From the NCBI GenBank assembly GCA_038216655.1, contig JBBQPZ010000001.1, positions 62,001-126,000 on the forward strand: a stretch of 64,000 nt of DNA, read 5' to 3'. The notes below the pieces were generated by a model that saw only the letters and a program-made list of their open reading frames with translations, ran no database searches and was not told the DNA's origin. The translations under genes were made by a program, and so were the position numbers. This stretch comes from JAFDWR01 sp038216655. Lineage in GTDB: Bacteria > Armatimonadota > Fimbriimonadia > Fimbriimonadales > Fimbriimonadaceae. Positions 8,814 to 17,049 of this stretch are shown piece after piece. The stretch's first letter is position 1; every line of letters starts with the position of its first letter.

Positions 8814-9755
8814 CTAGGCCGATCCGTGAGAGAACGACAACTTGTCGCGCAGGATGAGGACCGAGCAAGGGGCCTCTGTCGCGGTTTCGTACGCGCAGCT
8901 CCCCACGATGAACCTCTCCAGGGCCCCGTGACGATTTGCCCCCATCACAACTAGATCAACATGCTTCTCCGCGGCGACTCGACAGATCTCCGTGGCAGGA
9001 CGGCCGTAGGCGGTCAGGTGCTCGACGCGATTTGCGCATGCGGCGATGGTTACCGAGGCATTCTTGGCGATGCTCTCCGTGTCGAGAGCGGCTGCGAGGT
9101 CGCTGGAGACCAGGTGAGGGTAGTTAATCGGGGTGGCGGACATCGACGGCTGGACGGTGAGGACGAACGCCGTGCCGAAGGTCTGGCGCATCTGCGAAAG
9201 GAAATCAAGAGCGAGCTTCGAGCCGATGGTGTCATCCACGGCAACGAGAACATCGAGGTGCTGCTTCTGTGCGAGCACATCAAGGCTTTCCTCAGGCGTT
9301 TTGTCCGCATAGTGCCGCCCAATCAGCACGGAAGCCTCCGAGTACAAGACGAGTTTGCGGGAAATGCTACCGAGGAAGAACGCCTCCACGTTGCTGTTTA
9401 CGCCGCATCCGGCCGCCACAAGGTCGGCATGCTCGTCGCCAATGAGCCCCAGCAGCCGTTCTGCGGTATCTCCTTCGAGCACTACTCCGTCGGCACAAAC
9501 CCCACTCTTATGAAGGGATTCGACGATTCGGTCGGTAATTTCCCGAGCTTGTCGGTGCTCGACCTCCCAATAGTCCGCGGCAATTCGTTCGCCAGCAGTG
9601 ATGGTAGTGGGGACCAGTCCCATCGCTGCCATGACGGGAAGGTGCGTTGCCATGGCGACCGTGTAGTCGGTGGAGTCTGGGAAAGAAAGTCGCTCCAGCG
9701 TCGCGCGCGCGATCTCAGCGCCAGGGGAGCCGTCCGTCGCGATGATCACTTTCAT
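8814..9755 (-). CDS. tandem universal stress protein (two UspA domains)
   Basis: 313 residues in two UspA folds, about 1-150 and 163-313. The first starts MKVIIATDGSPGAE; the second starts LDVLVAVDDTIGSKLALDF and ends with GANRHGALERFIVGS. That segment is close to the ATP-binding loop G-2x-G-9x-G(S/T), but the fourth position is Arg instead of Gly, so nucleotide binding is uncertain. The start at 9755 has GGAGAAG just upstream; a longer frame exists but lacks support. Tandem Usp proteins are induced by starvation and stress. The neighbouring hsp20 and HTH-PAS genes on the same strand suggest a joint stress response. Confidence 0.92.
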   Translation of the reverse strand: MKVIIATDGSPGAEIARATLERLSFPDSTDYTVAMATHLPVMAAMGLVPTTITAGERIAADYWEVEHRQAREITDRIVESLHKSGVCADGVVLEGDTAERLLGLIGDEHADLVAAGCGVNSNVEAFFLGSISRKLVLYSEASVLIGRHYADKTPEESLDVLAQKQHLDVLVAVDDTIGSKLALDFLSQMRQTFGTAFVLTVQPSMSATPINYPHLVSSDLAAALDTESIAKNASVTIAACANRVEHLTAYGRPATEICRVAAEKHVDLVVMGANRHGALERFIVGSCAYETATEAPCSVLILRDKLSFSHGSA

Positions 9756-9865
9756 TTGTCTTCTCCGCCCTTCAGTTTGTGATATCAAGGTTCGAGCAAC
9801 CAGTCAGTATTTCCGTGGAGTTGGAAAGGATGACACCGAGTCTTGGGTTAGCCCAGAAGAAAGAG

Positions 9866-9899
9866 GGGCCCGCAACGGCAACCCTGCCGTTACGGGCCC
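9866..9899 (-). terminator. rho-independent terminator after hsp20
   Basis: A 15-bp stem (GGGCCCGYAACGGCA at 9866-9880 with its partner at 9885-9899, one G-U type mismatch) has a 4-nt loop. Read on the minus strand it is followed by a CTCTTTCTT tract and lies directly past the hsp20 stop codon. Confidence 0.85.
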
Positions 9900-9905
9900 G
9901 AGCTA

Positions 9906-10322
9906 CTAGACCCCCTTGATGGGAACCTTTAGCGCCGGACGGGTCGGCTCCTTCGGAACGACCACGGCTAGTAGTCCGTTCTTGAAGTTTGCCTTGATCA
10001 AGTCCACCTTGACCTCGGTGTTCAAGGTGAATGAGCGCACGAAGCTACCATAAGCGCGTTCAACGCGTAGGTACTCATCCTTGCTCTCGTCCTTCTCAAA
10101 CGCCCGTTGGCCGCGGATCGTCAGGATGTCGCCGTTGAGTTCAACCTCCACATCCTTGAGTTCCATGCCAGGAAGCTCGGCGATGAAGGTGAGCTGAGTG
10201 GGAGTCTCCTTGATGTCCACCAGAGGAGTCCATGCTTCTCCATTTGCGCCAAAAACATCCTCCATCATCTTGCCGAAGCGCTCAAACGAATTGAGTCTCT
10301 CTGCAGGCCATCGAGTAATCAT
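9906..10322 (-). CDS. small heat shock protein, Hsp20/alpha-crystallin family
   Basis: 138 residues. The alpha-crystallin domain spans about 33-125 (VDIKETPTQLTFIAELPG ... VVVPKEP), including the family's PG turn and the GLLAVVVPK segment. A C-terminal V-P-I (IxI-type) motif serves oligomer assembly. It is an ATP-independent holdase for unfolded proteins in the cytoplasm. The start at 10322 has AAGGAGAG upstream; a frame extension further upstream is rejected. I found no CIRCE inverted repeat upstream, so HrcA control from the gene at 28901 is not evident. Confidence 0.95.
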   Translation of the reverse strand: MITRWPAERLNSFERFGKMMEDVFGANGEAWTPLVDIKETPTQLTFIAELPGMELKDVEVELNGDILTIRGQRAFEKDESKDEYLRVERAYGSFVRSFTLNTEVKVDLIKANFKNGLLAVVVPKEPTRPALKVPIKGV

Positions 10323-10456
10323 TCTTGATCTCTCCTTGTTCCTAGATTTGTCTCTGACGTCTAGAAGATTAGCCTCGTAAGGACCCAGCCGCAAGTCGGA
10401 ACTATCGCGTCTAGAGATGTGATGACATCCAATCGAACCACATCAAGGCGCCGGAC

Positions 10457-11185
10457 CTAGAGAAGCGTGGCTCCGGCAGAACGTCGCTCCAACCCGACGG
10501 TTGAGGGAGAACTTTCATCAGGATCGACCAAGGGTTCAGGGTGGCCCATGAGTTCGGCGTGGGACCGCAAGGGCTCAAGGAAGATGCTGGTGAGGATGTG
10601 GCCGTGGTGCTCGTACCGAACGATTGTGGAAGCCACGGGGATTTCGTCCCCCGAAGCGTGAAGCATCAGAGAGTGCGAGTGCAGCTTAGCGGGGACGGAG
10701 TGCTGATCGTTGGGACTGGCGCTGGTAAGCCGACCTCGCTGAAATCCGCGGAGCCGTTGGGGAAAAAGGCCGAGAAGGGCTCTGCCCTGGAGCGATGGAA
10801 ACTCGAATCCCATGAGGAGGTGGGCAGCCGGATTCGCGAGGAGAATTTGTTCGCGATCGTCCACGAGCAGAATTCCGAAGCTTGACTCGTTGACGATGTC
10901 TTGGTAGTCCGTCGCTTCCTCGGTTCTCTTGTGCAGTTGCTCGGCAAGGCGATCGCGTTCGATGCCGATCAGCGTTATCTGCGACTGCATCTTGTCCCGA
11001 ATCCAAAGAGCAATCAACTCAGGCCGCGATCGCGAGCCCAACTTAGCGCGAATCCGCCCCCAGTAGGTGTTTACGGTGCCCTTACTGATCGAGAGCTTAT
11101 TGGCGATTCCGCAGTCGGTGTAGCCGTCGCATGACAACTCCAGAATCTCTCTCTCTCGTTCCGACAAAGAATGCCGTGTATGCAA
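10457..11185 (-). CDS. regulator with N-terminal LuxR-type HTH and PAS domain
   Basis: 242 residues. The LuxR/GerE helix-turn-helix comes first (about 6-60: LSEREREILELSCDGYTDCG, then SKGTVNTYWGRIRAKLG). A helical linker (about 65-90) and a PAS domain (about 92-210; ESSFGILLVDDREQILLAN) follow. The usual order in this class is sensor first and HTH last, so the architecture is reversed. A paralog with the same order lies at 17552-18199. PAS may sense redox, light or a ligand; no haem or flavin residue is obvious. It lies upstream of hsp20 and the usp gene on the same strand. The gap to hsp20 is 134 bp. Confidence 0.85.
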   Translation of the reverse strand: MHTRHSLSEREREILELSCDGYTDCGIANKLSISKGTVNTYWGRIRAKLGSRSRPELIALWIRDKMQSQITLIGIERDRLAEQLHKRTEEATDYQDIVNESSFGILLVDDREQILLANPAAHLLMGFEFPSLQGRALLGLFPQRLRGFQRGRLTSASPNDQHSVPAKLHSHSLMLHASGDEIPVASTIVRYEHHGHILTSIFLEPLRSHAELMGHPEPLVDPDESSPSTVGLERRSAGATLL

Positions 11186-11221
11186 GCCTCACCCCCCTCC
11201 CCCCAGACTCTCCTTAGGATA

Positions 11222-11243
11222 GTCCGCCCAGCATGACGGACTG
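11222..11243. promoter_or_regulatory. inverted repeat upstream of the HTH-PAS gene
   Basis: AGTCCG and CGGACT flank a CCCAGCATGA centre, 37 bp upstream of the regulator start codon. A dyad at this distance could be an autoregulatory operator. The rest of the ~300-bp divergent spacer (11186-11490) holds a C-rich run and no gene that I can support. Confidence 0.3.
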
Positions 11244-11490
11244 TAGTACAGATTTCTACGTCCGTGAATATAACCACGCTCTTGGAGTTGATTACCACCC
11301 ATGATGCTACCCAGGTACTCACTAGTAGGGAGGAGTTTCAACTTTAAGCCTCAGCAGATTCTCTAGGGAAACTGATTCCACCCGGCACGACATGAAACAT
11401 TGCAATGGCCCAGACTTGAAATTAATCACCCGATACTAGGTTTATGGCGTTCCCTCTAAGGGAATCGACCTATTGCGCCAGGAGGCCACC

Positions 11491-11703
11491 ATGAACACAA
11501 ACGGAATTTCCGCTGCCCGCGCCAACGCGGCCTATGCTCTTCAATCCACCAAGCCCGTCGCCAAGGACGGTGACAACGACGGATCCAAATCCGCCAAGCC
11601 ATCGGCCAGCTTCGGACCCGCAGTGGTCCTCAGCTTGACCAACACCATGGCCACGAAGGCTCCCGATGCCGCTCAGGGCGATCCCGACAACGACGGCAAG
11701 TAA
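11491..11703 (+). CDS. small acidic protein with two DNDG motifs, unknown
   Basis: 70 residues, ATG with CAGGAGG upstream, an excellent ribosome binding site. The N-terminus MNTNGISAARANAAYAL is helical. The middle is GDNDGSKSAKP and a hydrophobic stretch (GPAVVLSLTN). The end is GDPDNDGK. The Asp-x-Asn-Asp-Gly repeats resemble calcium-loop fragments but are too short for a full EF-hand or RTX. No signal peptide is apparent. No homolog is known to me; the strong RBS and codon use favour a real peptide. Confidence 0.65.
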   Translation: MNTNGISAARANAAYALQSTKPVAKDGDNDGSKSAKPSASFGPAVVLSLTNTMATKAPDAAQGDPDNDGK

Positions 11704-11764
11704 GCACCCTTGTCTTGACGTCTTTGCTCGAATCCAAAGACGTCAGACCCAAACTTGAATCAAT

Positions 11765-13432
11765 CTAGCTACCCAAGCTGTCGACCAAAGGAACTCCTAC
11801 GTTTCCCGTGGGCGACTCGATGCCGAGCAGCCGACAGAGCGTCGGAGCAATATCGGAAGTGTGCACCCGCTTCAGGTACACGCCTGGCTTGACTCCTCGG
11901 GCTCGCAGCAGAATTGGGACGTGGGCGTCGTAGTCCCAGACCGCCCCGTGGCCCGTGCCGGTGCCACCCTCGGCATAGTTTCCTGGACCCTCCAGCACCA
12001 TCACGTCGCCGCCCATCTGGACGTTGAAGCCGTTGACCAGTCGGTCCCGCCAGGCATAACTCGGGACGCCGTTCGCCTGGATCTGGGTCCGGGTGAACGC
12101 CCCGAAAACCCCCGGTGCCGACGCGGCAGCATCCGCGGCAATCTGCTCGACGTCCGCCATGCGCAATCCCTTCTCGGCAACCAACTTGCGGTTTAGGTAC
12201 AGATTCTGCTCGTACAGTCCGTCGCCAAGAATCCAATCTCCCGGACCAAACTTGGCCACCAAAGCCGACTTCGCGGCCGCGATCGCCCCTTCGGCAACGT
12301 TCCGAATTACCCCCGTCTTGTAAACGCCCGCGGATTCTTCGGGCACCGGCACGACGCCATGGTCGCCAGTTACGACCATGGCGACGTTGTCCATGCCGCC
12401 GGGAACGGCGGACTGGAGCTTGTTCATGAATTCGCTGAGAAGCCGATCGGTTCGGACGGTGATGTCCATCACTTCAGGTGAGTTCGGCCCGTAGCGGTGG
12501 CCAACGTAGTCGTTGGTCGATAGGTTGAGGACGAGCACGTCTGGGACGTCGTGCTGCCCCAATTTCTCGGCATCGACGGCTCGCTCGGCGGCTTGGAAGG
12601 TGAACTCGTTGCCGAACCGGCTAGTGATCATTCCGTTGAACAGCGTCTTGCCCGGCGCGACATCCATCGGATGCGAGAACGCCTTGCCATTGGCGGCCGG
12701 CTTTTCCGCCGGAGCGCGGCGAGTGATCGCGTAGGCATCGTCCGACAAGAGAGGCTCCCAGGTTTGACCCGCGAACTTGTCGACGTTTCGTTCCGCATTC
12801 AAATCACGAACCCAGCCGGGCAGGGTCTTCGAGGGGGCATACCAGCTGCTGGTGATCCAATTGCCCGCCCCGTAGTCGTACCAAATAACGGTGTCGGCGG
12901 CGTGCCCGGCCATGAGGATTGAAGCCCGATCTTTGATCGCGACGCCCACGACCTTCGAGCGGCCGTTGGTCGCCATCTTCAGTTCGTCGCCCACCGTCGT
13001 GACGAGTAGATTTCGGGGACTCATCGGGTTGGTCGTCCCTCCGACGGTCTCCACCGACGGATCGTCCACGCAGTAGATCGTCTTGCCGGTCGTGCGATTG
13101 AACCAGTCGTTACTCACAATGCCGTCGAACGCTGGCTCCGAGCCGCTCATCAGCGTGGCATGCCCCGGTCCCGTCGCCGTGGGGATGTGGTTGTGCATGG
13201 CGTTGCGGAAGTGCGCGCCGGTCTCCATCAGGTACCGGAAACCACCCAGTTTGCCGCCGGAGCGAGCGGGAAGGAAGTAGGAGTTGAACCGCTCCACATA
13301 GTCGCCGCGGAACTGGTCGATTGAGATCAGCACCACAAGCTTGGGAGGATTGATCCCGATGCGGGAACCTGAGGTCGGAGGATCGAGACGGGTGGTCCAC
13401 GCCAAGGTCGAGAGCGCGAGGGCGGCAAGCAT
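11765..13432 (-). CDS. secreted alkaline phosphatase, PafA-like (type I phosphodiesterase superfamily)
   Basis: 555 residues with a signal peptide (MLAALALSTLAWT). Motifs follow the PafA-like branch of the alkaline phosphatase superfamily. SIDQFRGDY (about 37-45) provides a metal-binding Asp. IPTATGPGHATLMSG (about 83-97) carries the nucleophilic Thr. VAIKDRASILMAGH supplies the Lys/Arg pair characteristic of PafA-type monoesterases. VVTGDHGVVPVPE and GTGHGAVWDYDAH provide further Zn ligands. Likely role: release of phosphate from organic monoesters outside the cytoplasm. Together with the GH27 gene upstream on the same strand it suggests scavenging of external organic matter. Confidence 0.88.
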   Translation of the reverse strand: MLAALALSTLAWTTRLDPPTSGSRIGINPPKLVVLISIDQFRGDYVERFNSYFLPARSGGKLGGFRYLMETGAHFRNAMHNHIPTATGPGHATLMSGSEPAFDGIVSNDWFNRTTGKTIYCVDDPSVETVGGTTNPMSPRNLLVTTVGDELKMATNGRSKVVGVAIKDRASILMAGHAADTVIWYDYGAGNWITSSWYAPSKTLPGWVRDLNAERNVDKFAGQTWEPLLSDDAYAITRRAPAEKPAANGKAFSHPMDVAPGKTLFNGMITSRFGNEFTFQAAERAVDAEKLGQHDVPDVLVLNLSTNDYVGHRYGPNSPEVMDITVRTDRLLSEFMNKLQSAVPGGMDNVAMVVTGDHGVVPVPEESAGVYKTGVIRNVAEGAIAAAKSALVAKFGPGDWILGDGLYEQNLYLNRKLVAEKGLRMADVEQIAADAAASAPGVFGAFTRTQIQANGVPSYAWRDRLVNGFNVQMGGDVMVLEGPGNYAEGGTGTGHGAVWDYDAHVPILLRARGVKPGVYLKRVHTSDIAPTLCRLLGIESPTGNVGVPLVDSLGS

Positions 13433-13568
13433 GGCTCAGGATACCGAGCCACCGGTTCCAGGTTCAAAACCCTTCCACGTCTCTTAACATTTTTGTACTG
13501 CGGCCCTTAGCAGCGCGGATTTTCCAACCCGTGCATTCGGATTGTATCCGCACCTGAGTTGGAGATCG

Positions 13569-13594
13569 GAGGCTCGCGGGGTCCCGCGAGCCTC
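13569..13594. terminator. strong hairpin downstream of the GH27 gene
   Basis: The 12-nt arms GAGGCTCGCGGG (13569-13580) and CCCGCGAGCCTC (13583-13594) are perfectly complementary. It lies 20 bp past the alpha-galactosidase stop codon. There is no T tract on either side, so it may be a transcript-stabilising hairpin or REP element rather than an intrinsic terminator. Confidence 0.55.
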
Positions 13595-13613
13595 GCCCAT
13601 GGCCGACTTGGAC

Positions 13614-14909
13614 TTAATGCAGGCTGACCCGAAGCAACTCGGAGCAGCGCGGTCGAACCGAGAAACTCAGCAACCCAGAAGCGTTCGCCAGCGTCTTGCG
13701 GGTCCAAAGATCCCGAACCACACAAGCTCCCGCGAACCCGAGATCGGAAAGCGATACCTCGATCATGGTTGCATCCCCGGCATCGTGGGTATTGAAAAGC
13801 GCCAAATACAGATCCTTCGAGCGCGGCACATCGGCCACCCAAGCAATCAGTCCGTCGCGGTTGAAGAGCTGATGCCCTCCTGTCGAGTGTTGATTCACCG
13901 CGATCACATCCGGGTTGGTGATCAGGGCGAGAGTCTGGTCGTCAAGCGACCGTAGGTCGCACCCAAGCATGAGAGGCGAGCGGAACATTGCCCACAAGGT
14001 CATCATCGTCTGTTGCTCAGTGGGCGTGAAGTGGGTCTGCTCGCCGAACCGAACGTGGCCAAGCGGAAGCATATCGGCATCCGGGAAGCGGCCGGGACCG
14101 GTCACCGGCGCCCACTTGCGACATCGCTCGAACTGCTCTTTGAGCGCTGGCCAGCTATCCCAGAAGTCATCGCTGATCCGCCACATGTTCGCCTCGCGGG
14201 CTACGCTGTCCTGGGCGGTCAGCGGAGTCTCGCCGGGCGAGAGGCTCAGCACGATCGGCCGTCCGCTCTTGTCGATCGCCTTCCGAATCGCCTCGACTTC
14301 GGACTGATGATAAGGGCGCGAGATGTCGTCGACCTTCACGAAGTCGATCCCCCAGTCTGCGGCTTGAGCGAAGACCGAGTCGTAGTAGAGCTGGGCGTCG
14401 GGCTTGGTCATGTCCACGCCGTACATGTCGCCGTTCCAGGGGCAGGTTGAGCTTGTGTCGGCGATGTCCGCGCAGGTCAGCTTGCTTCCCTTGAGCGGGC
14501 ACTTCTGGTTTACCGCCTGCCGAGGCACCCCGCGGAGCATGTGAATCCCAAACTTGAGGCCCTTGGAGTGGATGTACTCGCCCAACTTCTTGAATCCGGA
14601 AGGGAACCGGTTGGGGGCGGGGAGGAGGCGACCGTTCTCGTCCATCGTCAGGACGGCGTCCTTCCGGTAGTCGAACCCCTTCGCGTTCGGTTCGAACCAC
14701 TGAATATCGACAACGACGTATTCCCATCCGAACTTCTTGAGCTTGGCCGCCATCACGTCGGCATGCGCCTTCGTGACCTCCTCAGTCACCGTCGTGCCAA
14801 AGCAGTCCCAACTATTCCATCCCATCGGCGGAGTCTTGGCCCAGTCGTGGTAGGGAAGGTGGGGAGTCTGGTTCATGGCAAGCGTTAGCGCGGCAAGGGT
14901 GGCCAGCAT
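13614..14909 (-). CDS. secreted alpha-galactosidase-like enzyme (GH27)
   Basis: 431 residues, signal peptide MLATLAALTLA. The (beta/alpha)8 barrel opens with TPPMGWNSWDCFG (about 27-39), the GH27/GH36 hallmark. The predicted nucleophile Asp is in DFVKVDDIS (about 190) and the acid/base in RISDDFWDSW (about 250). A C-terminal antiparallel beta domain occupies roughly 340-431. GH27 enzymes remove terminal alpha-galactose or alpha-N-acetylgalactosamine from oligo- and polysaccharides; which one is not decidable by eye. The leader is very like that of the phosphatase gene downstream, so both are probably exported by Sec. Confidence 0.92.
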   Translation of the reverse strand: MLATLAALTLAMNQTPHLPYHDWAKTPPMGWNSWDCFGTTVTEEVTKAHADVMAAKLKKFGWEYVVVDIQWFEPNAKGFDYRKDAVLTMDENGRLLPAPNRFPSGFKKLGEYIHSKGLKFGIHMLRGVPRQAVNQKCPLKGSKLTCADIADTSSTCPWNGDMYGVDMTKPDAQLYYDSVFAQAADWGIDFVKVDDISRPYHQSEVEAIRKAIDKSGRPIVLSLSPGETPLTAQDSVAREANMWRISDDFWDSWPALKEQFERCRKWAPVTGPGRFPDADMLPLGHVRFGEQTHFTPTEQQTMMTLWAMFRSPLMLGCDLRSLDDQTLALITNPDVIAVNQHSTGGHQLFNRDGLIAWVADVPRSKDLYLALFNTHDAGDATMIEVSLSDLGFAGACVVRDLWTRKTLANASGLLSFSVRPRCSELLRVSLH

Positions 14910-14983
14910 GTCTCATTCTATCCAGCCCACGTGCAGGCCACTCTCTCGGATCGAATCATGGCGAGGAAGCTGAAGTCGGAACT

Positions 14984-15032
14984 CACTCGCTCAGATTCAA
15001 CTCTCACTTTCTCACACTCACTCTCTCACACG
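14984..15032. repeat. low-complexity CTCAC-rich tract
   Basis: The plus strand reads repeatedly ACTCACT, CTCACTTTCTCACACTCA and CTCTCACAC. This is simple-sequence DNA in the ~420-bp spacer before nuoB (14910-15332), which otherwise holds one palindromic repeat and no supportable gene. Confidence 0.5.
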
Positions 15033-15145
15033 ATTTGTTTCTTAGGGTCCTCGATGGTTCTGTCTTGATCGCGTCTATAGATGGATTCTTTGAAATCGGG
15101 ATTCGTCAACCTCATTGGACACTCTTCTTTCGGATGTGGAGGCTC

Positions 15146-15216
15146 GCGCACGGCTTGCCGGGAGGCAATTTCAGTTCGTCAGGTACTTCCAATCCCGGCC
15201 AAGCCGTGGCACCGCA
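15146..15216. repeat. palindromic repeat family A, copy 1
   Basis: Arms GCGCACGGCTTGCCGGGA (15146-15163) and TCCCGGCCAAGCCGTGGC (15193-15210) are near-complementary across a ~30-nt centre. Two related copies lie at 59663-59732 and 59757-59827. Size and structure suit a REP or MITE-like element. Confidence 0.75.
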
Positions 15217-15332
15217 AACGAATCTGGGCGCGACGATTCAACGCGGAAGCAGCGCGGGTGGCTCCAGAAATCGCGAAGTTGCTGCCTCCGAAGTCAAACA
15301 CGCACCGAGCTCCGTCGGTAGAATAGAGAACG

Positions 15333-15917
15333 ATGCCAAAGCGCGTAGAGACCGTGGTCTTGCACGACAGTTCCACTCCGATCATCGGAGACACCCAGAA
15401 GGGTGGGAATGTTGTGATCACCACCCTGGACACTTTACTGAATCAGGCCCGGGCGAACTCGCTCTGGCCGCTGACCTTCGGGTTGGCCTGCTGCGCGATC
15501 GAGATGATGTCGACCGCTGGCTCTCGATTTGATCTTGCCCGCTTTGGCTCGGAGGCGTTCCGCGCCACTCCGCGTCAGGCTGACGTGATGATCATCGCCG
15601 GTCGGCTCAGCAAGAAGATGGCCCCGGTGCTTCGCCAGATCTACGATCAGATGCCGGAACCCAAGTGGGTGATTTCAATGGGCGCATGCGCGTCGTCTGG
15701 CGGCGTCTACAACAACTACGCGATCGTGCAGGGTGCCGATCAGGTGGTCCCCGTCGACGTCTATGTCCCCGGCTGTCCGCCCTCTCCGGATGCCCTGATC
15801 TATGCGGTGCTCAAGCTGCAGGAGAAGATCAAACGCGGTCATGCGAAGAACCTGACCGACCTCCGGTTGGTCGAAGGTCTCACCGGACCTCGCACGCTGG
15901 AAAAGGTGGAAGCATGA
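15333..15917 (+). CDS. nuoB: NADH-quinone oxidoreductase subunit B
   Basis: 194 residues. This is the complex I subunit that holds iron-sulfur cluster N2 and passes electrons to quinone at the membrane interface. Cluster ligands are visible: adjacent cysteines in FGLACCAIEMM (about 53-54), Cys in MGACASSGG (about 118) and Cys in VPGCPPSPD (about 148). The stop codon overlaps the nuoI start (ATGA), giving translational coupling. No other complex I gene is nearby, which is unusual because nuoB normally sits in a nuoA-N operon. Confidence 0.97.
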   Translation: MPKRVETVVLHDSSTPIIGDTQKGGNVVITTLDTLLNQARANSLWPLTFGLACCAIEMMSTAGSRFDLARFGSEAFRATPRQADVMIIAGRLSKKMAPVLRQIYDQMPEPKWVISMGACASSGGVYNNYAIVQGADQVVPVDVYVPGCPPSPDALIYAVLKLQEKIKRGHAKNLTDLRLVEGLTGPRTLEKVEA

Positions 15918-16423
15918 GCGTCGAAGTTCTGAAGAGCGTCGTCAAGCCGATCCTCGCCGGGTTTGGCATCACCGCGAAGCGTCTGAAGCACAAGAAGGTC
16001 ACGATCATGTATCCGGAGCAGATCCGGGAACAGTATCCCCGCACCCGTTGGCGACACTTCCTTACCCGCTACGACAGCGGCCTTGAGAAGTGCATCGGCT
16101 GTTCGCTGTGCGCCGGTGCCTGCCCCGCTCGCTGTATCTACGTCGAAGCGGCGGAAAACACTGACGAAGCACGTTTCTCGCCTGGCGAGCGTTACGCCAA
16201 GCGGTATGAGATCAATATGATCCGCTGCATTTTCTGCGGCTACTGCCAGGACGCCTGCCCCACCGGCGCGATCGTGCTTCGCAAGAATTTCGAACTCGCC
16301 GACTACAAGCGGGAAGACTTCATCTACACGAAGGAGCGCCTGCTCGAAGAGTATCCCGGCCAGAACGAAGAGCCGTTCAAGGGCAAGTACGCGAAGGAAC
16401 CAGCCCCGGTTTATCGGGGCTAA
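15914..16423 (+). CDS. nuoI: NADH-quinone oxidoreductase subunit I
   Basis: 169 residues. This is the ferredoxin-like complex I subunit with two 4Fe-4S clusters (N6a and N6b). Two CxxCxxCxxxCP motifs are present: C60/C63/C66/C70 in CIGCSLCAGACPA, and C105/C108/C111/C115 in CIFCGYCQDACPT. It starts in the nuoB stop codon (ATGA). A longer frame upstream overlaps nuoB and is not needed. Remaining nuo subunits must be encoded elsewhere. Confidence 0.97.
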   Translation: MSVEVLKSVVKPILAGFGITAKRLKHKKVTIMYPEQIREQYPRTRWRHFLTRYDSGLEKCIGCSLCAGACPARCIYVEAAENTDEARFSPGERYAKRYEINMIRCIFCGYCQDACPTGAIVLRKNFELADYKREDFIYTKERLLEEYPGQNEEPFKGKYAKEPAPVYRG

Positions 16424-16429
16424 TTTAGA

Positions 16430-16452
16430 TAAGCCTCCCTCAAGGAGGGCTT
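16430..16452. terminator. hairpin between convergent nuoI and thioredoxin genes
   Basis: AAGCCTCCCT and AGGAGGGCTT form an imperfect stem with a two-base loop. It lies 7 bp past the nuoI stop and touches the stop codon of the opposite gene. Only a weak T tract is present, so intrinsic termination is plausible but not certain. Confidence 0.5.
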
Positions 16453-16978
16453 AGCGAGTCGCCGGCTTCCTGAAGCAAGCCACGAGCTTCTCTCGATCGG
16501 CTGCCGTCATCTTGGCTGCGGCGCTCTTGAGTAGGTTGTCAAAAGCGACGAGTTCTTCGGGGCTCATCGGGCAGCCCATATTGTTCTTGCCCGGCTGCAT
16601 GTACGAGTTGCCGAGCACGGTTCCGTCGGGGCGAAGAATCGCAAAGAAGGGGATGCCCGCATTATCTCCTCCTAGCTTGGTCCGAAGTTCATTGCCGCCG
16701 GGCGTGTCGAGCTTGACCTTATCGCCGTTCTCGTCGACGATCACCGAGGCCGTGACGAAGTACTTGTCCCAGATCGGCTGCGCCGGGCCGTGCTCAAGGG
16801 TTGCGTGGAGGGTCCGACAAGGACCGCACCACGAGGCACTGAAGACCACGAACACGAGTTTGTTTTCGGCTTTAGCCTGAGCCGCTGGCTTGACCAGGAT
16901 CGGGGACGCGACCTTATCGACGGCCGCCGACGCGAGCGCGGAGACGAGGAGCAGAACGATGAAAGCGAACTTTCTCAT
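16451..16978 (-). CDS. exported thioredoxin-fold protein
   Basis: 175 residues. The start at 16978 gives a clean signal peptide (MRKFAFIVLLLVSALASA). The thioredoxin fold carries the classic active site ASWCGPCR (C51, C54). The cis-Pro region is likely NAGIPFFAI. A C-terminal tail of ~40 residues is helical. Likely periplasmic thiol-disulfide exchange; the partner is unknown. A frame extension upstream to 17053 runs through the mscL terminator and is rejected. A second exported thioredoxin-like gene is at 60232. Confidence 0.88.
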   Translation of the reverse strand: MRKFAFIVLLLVSALASAAVDKVASPILVKPAAQAKAENKLVFVVFSASWCGPCRTLHATLEHGPAQPIWDKYFVTASVIVDENGDKVKLDTPGGNELRTKLGGDNAGIPFFAILRPDGTVLGNSYMQPGKNNMGCPMSPEELVAFDNLLKSAAAKMTAADREKLVACFRKPATR

Positions 16979-17002
16979 GTCTGCATTGTAACGCGGGAAG
17001 CA

Positions 17003-17037
17003 AAAGAAAGCCCCGATCACCGAGACGTCATCGGGGC
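17003..17037 (-). terminator. rho-independent terminator after mscL
   Basis: On the minus strand GCCCCGATGAC pairs with GTGATCGGGGC across a 6-nt loop (plus-strand arms 17010-17020 and 17027-17037), followed by TTTCTTTTG. It lies 13 bp past the mscL stop. Confidence 0.85.
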
Positions 17038-17049
17038 CACTGACGAAGA

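Noticed and set aside
10322..10456. CIRCE operator upstream of hsp20
   Set aside because: No TTAGCACTC-N9-GAGTGCTAA or close variant is present.
15665..15913. longer nuoI starting upstream within nuoB
   Set aside because: The extension is the shifted frame of nuoB; the ATG overlapping the nuoB stop gives the canonical N-terminus.
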